DNA from: Bradyrhizobium agreste | Lineage (GTDB): Bacteria > Pseudomonadota > Alphaproteobacteria > Rhizobiales > Xanthobacteraceae | Assembly: GCF_016031625.1 (NCBI RefSeq) | Contig: NZ_JACCHP010000004.1 | Span: 186,001 to 250,000, forward strand | Direction of reading: 5' to 3' | Length of the DNA: 64,000 nucleotides | Shown: positions 54,430-61,561 of the stretch, one piece after another | How positions within the stretch are numbered: position 1 is the first letter of the stretch | How the letters are laid out: the number at the start of each line of letters is the position of its first letter | Notes under the pieces: model-generated | The model's database searches: none | What the model saw: only the letters and a program-made list of their open reading frames with translations | What the model was told of the DNA's origin: nothing | Program-made: the position numbers and the translations under genes

Positions 54430-55887
54430 TCAGTCCAGGCCGCCGACATGGAGGGCCTTGCTCTCGAGATATTCTTCTATCCCGAGCTGAGATCCCTCGC
54501 GTCCGAGGCCCGACTGCTTGACACCGCCGAAAGGCGCAACCTCAGTCGAGATCAGGCCGGTGTTCAGGCCGACCATGCCGAACTCCAGCGCTTCGGCAAC
54601 ACGCCAGGAACGCTTCAGGTTTTCAGTGTAGAAATACGCCGCAAGACCGAAGGGCGTACCGTTTGCGATCGCTATCGCCTCGTCCTCCGTCTCGAACCGG
54701 AAAAGCGGCGCGACCGGCCCGAACGTCTCTTCGGACGCCAGCAGCATCTCAGTCGTCGCGCCACCGAGCACGAGAGGGCGGGCATATTGCCGTCCTTCCG
54801 GCACCGCCTCACTCTCCGAGATGATCTTCGCGCCCTTATCAAGAGCGTCCGTGACGTGCCGCTTGATCTTCTCGATCGCCGCGCCATTGATCATCGGCCC
54901 GATTGCGACTCCTTCTTCCGTACCGGCGCCGACCTTCATTTTCGCGACCCGGCCGGCGAGCTTCTCTGCGAACGCATCGTAGACCCCCGATTGGACGAGA
55001 ATGCGGTTGCAGCAGACGCATGTCTGGCCCCCATTGCGGAATTTAGATGCAATCGCGCCCTCGACGGCGCGGTCGATATCGGCATCGTCGAAGACGATGA
55101 ACGGCGCATTGCCGCCGAGCTCGAGGCTGAGCCGCTTGATGTTGTCGGCGGCGCCTTTCATCAGCAGCGCGCCGACGCGGGTCGATCCCGTGAACGAGAT
55201 CTTGCGGACGGTCTCATTGGCCATCAGCTCCTTGCCAATGTCGGCGGGCATGCCCGTCACGATGTTGATCACGCCAGGTGGAATTCCTGCCCGCTCCGCC
55301 AGCACACCGATCGCGAGGGCCGAAAACGGCGTGAATTCAGAGGGCTTGATGACGACGGTGCAGCCCGCGGCCAGCGCGGGTGCCACCTTGCGCGTAATCA
55401 TCGCGTTGGGGAAATTCCAAGGCGTAATGATTCCGCAGACGCCGACCGGCTCTTTCAAAACCAGAATGCGGCGATCGACCGTGGGTGAGGGGATCGTCGA
55501 TCCATTGATCCGGCGTGCCTCTTCCGCAAACCATTTGACGAAGGAGGCCCCGTAGCGGATTTCGCCGAGCGATTCCGCCAGCGGCTTGCCCTGCTCCAAT
55601 GTCAGCAACAGCGCCAGGTCCTGCTCGTGGCGCCGCATGAGGTCATACCAGCGCTCCAGCAGAACGGCACGCTCCGCATGAGCCGTGGTCTTCCAATGCT
55701 TGAATGCAGCGGCCGCAGCGTCGATTGCTGCCTTGGTCTCGTCTCGGCCCATGTCAGGAATGGTGCCAAGCACTCTCTGGCTCGCAGGATCGATGACATC
55801 AACGGTGGCTTTCGTGCTCGCATCCCGCCAACTGCCGCCGATCAGCGCTTGCTGACGAAACAGTTCCTTGTCCTTCAATGCAATCAT
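54430..55887 (-). CDS. NAD(P)-dependent succinate-semialdehyde dehydrogenase-like ALDH
   Basis: A 485-residue ALDH of the GabD group. ITPWNFPNAMITRKVAPALA, base Glu in SLELGGNAPFIVFDDAD, and catalytic Cys in NGGQTCVCCNRILV are present. AAYFYTENLKRSWRVAEALE and the ending GREGSQLGIEEYLE fit GabD. It could oxidise succinate semialdehyde or a similar omega-semialdehyde from the nearby transaminase. Its promoter probably lies in the 203 bp before the cupin gene end. Confidence 0.95.
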   Translation of the reverse strand: MIALKDKELFRQQALIGGSWRDASTKATVDVIDPASQRVLGTIPDMGRDETKAAIDAAAAAFKHWKTTAHAERAVLLERWYDLMRRHEQDLALLLTLEQGKPLAESLGEIRYGASFVKWFAEEARRINGSTIPSPTVDRRILVLKEPVGVCGIITPWNFPNAMITRKVAPALAAGCTVVIKPSEFTPFSALAIGVLAERAGIPPGVINIVTGMPADIGKELMANETVRKISFTGSTRVGALLMKGAADNIKRLSLELGGNAPFIVFDDADIDRAVEGAIASKFRNGGQTCVCCNRILVQSGVYDAFAEKLAGRVAKMKVGAGTEEGVAIGPMINGAAIEKIKRHVTDALDKGAKIISESEAVPEGRQYARPLVLGGATTEMLLASEETFGPVAPLFRFETEDEAIAIANGTPFGLAAYFYTENLKRSWRVAEALEFGMVGLNTGLISTEVAPFGGVKQSGLGREGSQLGIEEYLESKALHVGGLD

Positions 55888-56090
55888 GGCTTGCTCCTTG
55901 TCTTCGACCTCCCGCCATCACTGCTGGATTTGCGAATGGCGAGACGATGCCGCCTCATGCAAGCAGTACGGAACCGCACGCCGCATTTTTCATCGAGAAT
56001 GAAGTGTTTGGCCGCGTTGAATCCGGTTAGACGCGGCCCTGAAGGTGGAATATTCGGTGCGCCGCTTCCAGGTCTGCCCTCAGCAGAGTC

Positions 56091-56447
56091 TCAGTCATAA
56101 TGGCAGACATAGATCTTCCGCACGGTTTCGATCGTGCGCCAGACGCCGACAAAGCCCGGCTTCATCACAAAGCTGTCGCCGGCGCGGAAAGTCCTCGTCT
56201 CGCCACCTTTTTCCTCGATTTCGATGAGACCCGAGATGATGTGGCAGAACTCGAAGGTGGTGCCCTTGATGGAATGGGTCTCGCCGGGAGTTGCCTCCCA
56301 GACGCCCGTCAGCACTTTCTCACCCTTCGAGGCGTCCTGCGCCCAGGTCTTGAAGGACGGATTGCCCGAAATGAGCCGTTCCGGAGCTGGCACGGCCGTC
56401 TTCGGTACAAAATCCGGATTGGTCTCGATGGCAATCAGAAGTGACAT
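56091..56447 (-). CDS. Cupin domain protein
   Basis: A 118-residue single-domain cupin (DUF861 style). ETHSIKGTTFEFCHIISG and FRAGDSFVMKPGFVGVW carry the two cupin motifs. Such proteins lie beside amine and amino-acid oxidase genes, but their function is unclear. It follows the hydroxyacid dehydrogenase by 13 bp and is probably cotranscribed. Confidence 0.9.
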   Translation of the reverse strand: MSLLIAIETNPDFVPKTAVPAPERLISGNPSFKTWAQDASKGEKVLTGVWEATPGETHSIKGTTFEFCHIISGLIEIEEKGGETRTFRAGDSFVMKPGFVGVWRTIETVRKIYVCHYD

Positions 56448-56460
56448 GGCATCTTTCCTG

Positions 56461-57384
56461 TTAGTAGCCGAGCGTTCGATCGACGAGGCCGATCGGATTT
56501 CGTCCGGCGCGGTGGCGCCGGATGTTCTCTATGACGGATTGCGCAGCCGTATGCGGTTGCGTCACGGACGCGATATGCGGCGTGATGATCACCTTCGGAT
56601 GCGACCAGAGCGCATGGTCTTCCGGCAGCGGCTCGGGATCGGTCACGTCGAGCATCGCTGCGGCGAGATGCCCGCTATCGAGCGCTTCGATGAGTGCGCC
56701 ATGATCAAGCTGCGGACCGCGGCCGAGATGCAGCAGCCTTGCTCCCGCCGGCAGGAGAGAGAACAGCTGTGCATTCAGGATGCCGCTTGTTTGCTCCGTC
56801 AGAGGCAGAAGACAAACGAGAATGTCCGTTCCTTTCAGGAAGCTGCCAAGCTGACCATCGCCGTGGAAGCAGGTGACGCCCTCGATCGTCTTGTTGCTGC
56901 GGCTCCACGCGGCAAGCGGAAATCCAAACGGCTTCAGGCGATCAATCGCAGCTTGCGCCAACATGCCGAGGCCCAGAAAGCCGATGCGCCGATCGGCCGC
57001 CTGGGGCGTTGCAAGAGCCTGCCATAGGCCTCTTCCCTGCTGCTCCCGATAGGCAAGCATCTCGCGATGGAGTATCAGCACCCCAAGCACGACGTACTCC
57101 TGCATCATGCGTATGATGCCGTCCTCGATCATGCGCACGAGCTTGACGTGGCCAGGTATGGTCTCCGGCTTGAATTGATCGACCCCTGCACCGATGGAAA
57201 AGAGCATTTCCAGATTTCGAAAGCGCGAGACATCATCGGGCGCGTTCCAGGTTATCAGGTACCGTATCTTTTCCGGCTCGAAACGTTCGCTGGAATGATA
57301 GAATTCGAGATCAGGGAGCTCGCGCGCAAAGGCCTGCCGGAAAATAGCCGCCCGAGCAGCATCGGAATTGAAAAGGAACGCCAT
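56461..57384 (-). CDS. D-2-hydroxyacid dehydrogenase (glyoxylate/hydroxypyruvate reductase A-like)
   Basis: A 307-residue NAD(P)-dependent dehydrogenase. The Rossmann motif is RIGFLGLGMLAQAAIDRLKP. The catalytic Arg, Glu and His regions are LLHLGRGPQLDHG, DVTDPEPLPEDHALW and ITPHIASVTQP. It resembles GhrA, reducing glyoxylate, hydroxypyruvate or another 2-oxo acid. ATG 57384 has AGAGG ten bases upstream. First gene of the pair with the cupin. Confidence 0.92.
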   Translation of the reverse strand: MAFLFNSDAARAAIFRQAFARELPDLEFYHSSERFEPEKIRYLITWNAPDDVSRFRNLEMLFSIGAGVDQFKPETIPGHVKLVRMIEDGIIRMMQEYVVLGVLILHREMLAYREQQGRGLWQALATPQAADRRIGFLGLGMLAQAAIDRLKPFGFPLAAWSRSNKTIEGVTCFHGDGQLGSFLKGTDILVCLLPLTEQTSGILNAQLFSLLPAGARLLHLGRGPQLDHGALIEALDSGHLAAAMLDVTDPEPLPEDHALWSHPKVIITPHIASVTQPHTAAQSVIENIRRHRAGRNPIGLVDRTLGY

Positions 57385-57730
57385 CGACGTGGTCCTCTCA
57401 GGTCCTCGCCCGGGATGCGGCGCGTTGAGACCGGCCTGGCAGGCCACCGAGGGCTGGAAAGGCGGCGAGCCCTCCAGCGAAGCCTTCAACGTTCACTGGG
57501 GCTCACCCTGCCTGCTGTTGCCTGACATCGATAGGCCGCAACCAGTAGCTTTCCCTGCTGAATCGAGTCGCATCGGCGGCGAAACATTCCGAATACCGCC
57601 TGTCAAACAGGCGAAACCTGCTGGCCTTCCGCGCTATGCTGCTGCAAAAGAGGGCTTGTGCGGCACGCAGCAGAAGGCCGGCGGGGATAGGCCGCGGGCT
57701 TTGAGCCCCGCGAGGGAATGGATGAGTTGA
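57385..57730. other. 346-bp divergent intergenic region
   Basis: Between the hydroxyacid dehydrogenase (-) and the GNAT gene (+). No gene or clear structure seen; presumably both promoters. Confidence 0.4.
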
Positions 57731-58609
57731 ATGGGACGAACGGTACGCGTGAAGTCCTTTGAGCTGATGGCCAAGGACATCAACGACGTTGATGTGAAGC
57801 TGCTCCACGCGCTTTCGATCGGTGTCGGCTGGCCGCATCGCCCCAAGGACTGGGATTTCCTACGCCGCGCCGGCCACGGCATCGTCGCCGTTGATGGCAT
57901 AGACCGCGTTTTCGGCAGCGCGATGTGGTTCCCACATGGCCACGAATTCGCGACGATTGGCCTGGTGATCACATCGCCCCGAACCCAGGCCCAAGGTACT
58001 GGCCGCTGGCTCATGGAGCAGGTTTTCGAGCGGTGTGGCGACCGGAATTTGACCCTCAACTCAACCCATGCCGCCTATCACCTGTATCTGTCACTGGGGT
58101 TCACGAAGGAAGCCACCGTATATCTGTGGCAAGGAGAACTCGTCTCACCACCTCCGCCGGTGCCTCCTCTGGCCGGTGAATTGAGCTCGCTGTCCACGGC
58201 GAGCATCGGAGAGATCGCGGCACTGGATGAACGCGCATTCGGAACTAACCGGCAGAAGCTGCTCGCATTGCTTTCTGAAGGTGCGTCAATCTCCGTCTTG
58301 CGCCGCGGCGGAGAGGCCGTCGGTTTTTCCATGAAGCGCGAATTCGGGCGCGGTCATGTGATCGGCCCGATCGTCGCCAGCAATGATTGTGACGCGATCC
58401 ATCTCACCGCCGTGCATCTTAAGGGTCTCGCGGGACAATTCGTCCGCGTCGATACGCGGGAGCAGACGGGTCTGTTTGCCGACTTCCTTCAACAGAGCCG
58501 CCTCGGAATGACCGATACCGTCACGACGATGTCTAAGGGCCGGCGATTCCTGAACCGAAAGGAAAATGAGCCGTGGGTATACGGGCTAGCCGGTCACGCG
58601 TTGAGCTGA
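57731..58609 (+). CDS. Two-domain GNAT acetyltransferase (paralogue of 39798-40664)
   Basis: A 292-residue protein with an N-terminal GNAT domain (TQAQGTGRWLMEQVFERCGD, LNSTHAAYHLYLSLGF) and a C-terminal GNAT-like domain with KREFGRGHVIGPIVAS. The layout, the LNST and FGRGHVIGP blocks and VRVDT match the gene at 39798-40664. ATG 57731 is assumed; an internal ATG 12 codons on is possible. Substrate unknown. It is the last gene before the tRNA fragment and integrase. Confidence 0.86.
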   Translation: MGRTVRVKSFELMAKDINDVDVKLLHALSIGVGWPHRPKDWDFLRRAGHGIVAVDGIDRVFGSAMWFPHGHEFATIGLVITSPRTQAQGTGRWLMEQVFERCGDRNLTLNSTHAAYHLYLSLGFTKEATVYLWQGELVSPPPPVPPLAGELSSLSTASIGEIAALDERAFGTNRQKLLALLSEGASISVLRRGGEAVGFSMKREFGRGHVIGPIVASNDCDAIHLTAVHLKGLAGQFVRVDTREQTGLFADFLQQSRLGMTDTVTTMSKGRRFLNRKENEPWVYGLAGHALS

Positions 58610-59048
58610 GACTATGAAGCGAAGCTCCGTGGGGACTGGTGCCAACGGTGCCGATCGCGACCCGACAGGAGAGAGTGGGGTCCAACCCACGATTCGCGAT
58701 CACCTTCGCATCACGCGCATCGAGCCCCGTGAGTCATAACGGATTATCTTCTTTTGACAGCCGCTGACTCAGCCTGCCGGAATGAAGAATGAACAATCTT
58801 CCATAAGTGCCTGATTTGGCAATGGTGGGCGCACCAGGGCTCGAACCTGGGACCCGCTGATTAAGAGTTCAGAACCGGCTCTTTGCCACAGCTTCCAAGA
58901 GCGCGCCACGGTACGATGCCCCTCAGTAAGCCATTGATGTTTCCTTATTTTATCGCATAGCTTCGCGCTCCCTCGAAGACGAACCTTCCAACTGCTCGAT
59001 CCGCTGACACCGTTTGAAAACCGTTTTAGCGGGCAGGGAATCTCGCTT
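58610..59048. other. 439-bp intergenic region with attachment site
   Basis: Holds the tRNA-Lys 3' fragment at 58823-58867 and the leader of the integrase. The bases beyond the fragment (58868-58960) do not complete a tRNA. AT content rises near 58940-58960. No other gene is seen. Confidence 0.55.
58823..58867 (-). other. tRNA-Lys(CTT) 3' fragment, probable att site
   Basis: On the minus strand, from the anticodon loop CTCTTAA through the T arm (CCAGG-TTCGAGC-CCTGG), acceptor strand TGCGCCC, A and CCA, the last 45 bases of a tRNA-Lys(CTT) are intact. Upstream of the anticodon the sequence no longer pairs: no GGGCGCA acceptor strand, and the anticodon stem has an extra base. Tyrosine integrases commonly target exactly this part of a tRNA and leave such a copy at one end of the element. 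The integrase gene starts 181 bp away. Confidence 0.8.
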
Positions 59049-60404
59049 ATGGCCGACATTCGAATTCCCCTCACCGACAAGACCATTGCCCAGCTACCCA
59101 CCCCGAAGGACGGCTGGTACCTGGCGCGCGACACGGAGCTGAAAGGCTTCTTTGTCGTCATCGGAAAGCGACGACGGACTTTCACCGTTCAGGGAGACCT
59201 CAGGCAGGGAGGCAAACGGGCTTCGTCCATTAGGGTCTCCATTGGCGATGCTAGTGAGATGTCGACTCGAGCTGCGCGTGCCGTAGCCAAGGAGTACTTG
59301 GCCCAGATTAGCCGCGGGCGACATCCAAAGGACGAGAAACAAACCGTACGGACGACACCCGCTCCGGCGATGCAAAGTGGCGGCACAGTCGCTAGCGTTA
59401 CGCTCAGGCAGGCTTGGCAGCGGTACCTCGAAGCCCATCTGATCCGCAAGAATCGCAGCAAAAAGACCGTCGAGGGCTACCGCGATCACGTGGAACGGAT
59501 TTTTGCAGAATGGCTCGACACTCCCCTCAAGGAGCTCGCAGCCGACCCAGCCCGGGTGGCCAAGAAGCACGATGAGGTCACCAAAGAAAACGGGCCGTAT
59601 ATGGCCAATGGTAGTATGCGCACCCTGCGGGCCATCTACAATCATGCACGGAAGACGAACAGGTCGTTGCCGTCAGATAACCCGGCCGATGCGGTCGACT
59701 GGAATGAGGAGGAGCGCCGCAACACTGGGATGGGATCGGCCGACCTAAAGGGCTGGTTTGCGCAAGTAGCCACCCTCGACAACCCCGTACGTAGAGAGTT
59801 CCACCTCTTCACGCTTCTTTGCGGTTCTCGGCCCACGGCGCTCCAGCATGCCAAGCCAGAAGACATCGATTTTCGGCGTCGCACGCTGCACGTCCCAAAA
59901 CCAAAGGGAGGCAAGAAGAAGGCGTTCGATATAGCCTTGTCGCGCCAGATGATCCTTTGCCTAGTCCGCGCAATCCGGTTCGGCAGGCAAATGTATCCAA
60001 GGCAAGCACAAGAGTGGGTCTTCCCGGCCGACAGCGGATCGGGGCATTTGTCGGAAACAAAGGAGGACCGGAAAATCCTGTCGAAGTGGGGCAACGACCT
60101 CCGGCAAACCTTCCGTACGATTGCAACAGCAGCCGGTGTTTCGGAAGTTGACGCCAAACTTCTTATGAACCACTCCATTCCCGGAGTAAACGCAGGCTAC
60201 ATCACACGGCACAAGCTTCTCGAAGATCACCTACGCAGCCAGCAGCAGGCGATCAGCAGGGCCATGTTTGCTGCGCTGGGTGCACAGCTGAACCAAGAAG
60301 GCCCACTCCAGGATTGGCTCGGAATTGGAAGCAGCCGCCGCGCAACTCCACTTGCGCCTACCGGATGGAGGACAAACCGTAGCCCGGCCGGTTGCTCAAC
60401 TTGA
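59049..60404 (+). CDS. Tyrosine recombinase / integrase
   Basis: A 451-residue site-specific recombinase. An N-terminal arm-binding region (residues 1-95) precedes the core-binding domain (about 115-205) and catalytic domain (about 228-390). Catalytic residues by motif are R261 (CGSRPTALQHA), Lys in PKGGKKKAFD, R352 (NDLRQTFRT), H375 (LLMNHS) and Y384 (AGYI). The usual His two before the second Arg is Asn (N349). The C-terminal 50 residues after 400 are low-complexity. Next to the tRNA-Lys fragment, so it is probably the enzyme that inserted the element. Confidence 0.93.
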   Translation: MADIRIPLTDKTIAQLPTPKDGWYLARDTELKGFFVVIGKRRRTFTVQGDLRQGGKRASSIRVSIGDASEMSTRAARAVAKEYLAQISRGRHPKDEKQTVRTTPAPAMQSGGTVASVTLRQAWQRYLEAHLIRKNRSKKTVEGYRDHVERIFAEWLDTPLKELAADPARVAKKHDEVTKENGPYMANGSMRTLRAIYNHARKTNRSLPSDNPADAVDWNEEERRNTGMGSADLKGWFAQVATLDNPVRREFHLFTLLCGSRPTALQHAKPEDIDFRRRTLHVPKPKGGKKKAFDIALSRQMILCLVRAIRFGRQMYPRQAQEWVFPADSGSGHLSETKEDRKILSKWGNDLRQTFRTIATAAGVSEVDAKLLMNHSIPGVNAGYITRHKLLEDHLRSQQQAISRAMFAALGAQLNQEGPLQDWLGIGSSRRATPLAPTGWRTNRSPAGCST

Positions 60405-60688
60405 GCGAGGATCAATCGGGAGCTCGGCGCTTTGAAAATTTGGCGCCTCTAGTCTGGCCCATGAATCGGTCCAATCCATCATGGGCGCCACGGAAAAGAG
60501 ATTATATCGAAATCTCAATTATTTACCTGCGACGAAGAAGCTGCGGCTTGAGCATGTTACCGCAGCTCCTATCGTTTCGTAACATCATCTTCAAGTCCGC
60601 TTTCCGGCACAATCGGTTCGTAGATGTCAGGTGTCACGACAGACACTATCGATGCTGCAGCTAGAAGACGCTTCGGTGCCTCTGGCTG
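60405..60688. other. 284-bp intergenic region
   Basis: Noticeably more AT-rich around 60495-60620 than its surroundings. No gene seen. It separates the integrase from the chromosome-like hydrolases and may include an element boundary. Confidence 0.4.
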
Positions 60689-61552
60689 CTACGCGGCAAG
60701 TCCTCCGAACCACGCCCCGAAATAACCGGCATAAAGCGCAGGGCGCTCGAGATTCATCGAATGGCCGATGCCGGGCACGATCACGAGCCGACAATCCGGC
60801 ATCGCCTCGGCCATGGTGCGGAGGTCAGCAGGTGCAATCCAGCCATCGCACTCGCCCCACAGCACGAGGTGCGGATGCCGGATCTCGGGCATGCGGCGTT
60901 CCAGCTCTCGGCTCTCCTTCTCCCGCGTCAGATTCACCGGCGTACCGATCCAGATCCCCTCCGATACGCCGAAAGTCTGTTCGATGATCCGGTCGAACAG
61001 CGCCTGGATCTCTCCTAGCCCCTCGCGAAAGCGGGGGATCATGTTCGGCCCCATGCTCTCCGGGACGAACAGCGAAGAAGCGGCTGTCGCCATCACGGAC
61101 CGCGTCAGCTCCTTGCTCGCCATCATGGCCCTGAATAATCCGATCTGATCGGCATTGAAGGCCATGCCGAGCGGCGTCACCGGATCGAGCGCGAATACAC
61201 GGCCGAAGCGCTGCGGCTGCTCGAGCAGCATCCTGGCAGCGATGATGCCGCCGGTGGAATGTGTCGCGAGATGGCAATAGCCGATCTCGAGCGTATCGAG
61301 CGCCGCCAGCATGTCATCGGCGTGCTGCCGCATCGAGTAGTTGGAATAATCGGCCGCCGGCTTCGGCCGGTCGCTGTCGCCGCAGCCACGCCAATCGATG
61401 CCGATCACGCGAAGGCCGGATGGGAACAACGGCGCGGCGAGCTCGATCCAGTCCTTGCTGGCGAGATTTCCGTGGATGAAGACGACGGTGACGTCGCCTT
61501 CTCCCCACTCCCGCCAGCCGAGCTGGACGTCGCCCGCCTGCACCCTCGGCAT
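60689..61552 (-). CDS. Alpha/beta hydrolase
   Basis: A 287-residue alpha/beta-fold hydrolase. The oxyanion strand VVFIHGNLASKDW, nucleophile elbow LATHSTGGIIAARML (Ser), late acid in LVLWGECDGWI and catalytic His in VPGIGHSMNLERP are in order. Substrate unknown (ester, epoxide or C-C hydrolase type). It starts nine bases after the stop of the larger hydrolase gene upstream, so they are likely one operon. Confidence 0.93.
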   Translation of the reverse strand: MPRVQAGDVQLGWREWGEGDVTVVFIHGNLASKDWIELAAPLFPSGLRVIGIDWRGCGDSDRPKPAADYSNYSMRQHADDMLAALDTLEIGYCHLATHSTGGIIAARMLLEQPQRFGRVFALDPVTPLGMAFNADQIGLFRAMMASKELTRSVMATAASSLFVPESMGPNMIPRFREGLGEIQALFDRIIEQTFGVSEGIWIGTPVNLTREKESRELERRMPEIRHPHLVLWGECDGWIAPADLRTMAEAMPDCRLVIVPGIGHSMNLERPALYAGYFGAWFGGLAA

Positions 61553-61561
61553 CGCCGGGCC

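Noticed and set aside
58823..58910. Functional tRNA-Lys gene
   Set aside because: Only the 3' 45 bases fit; the 5' acceptor strand is missing and the anticodon stem has an extra base, so it is better read as an att fragment.
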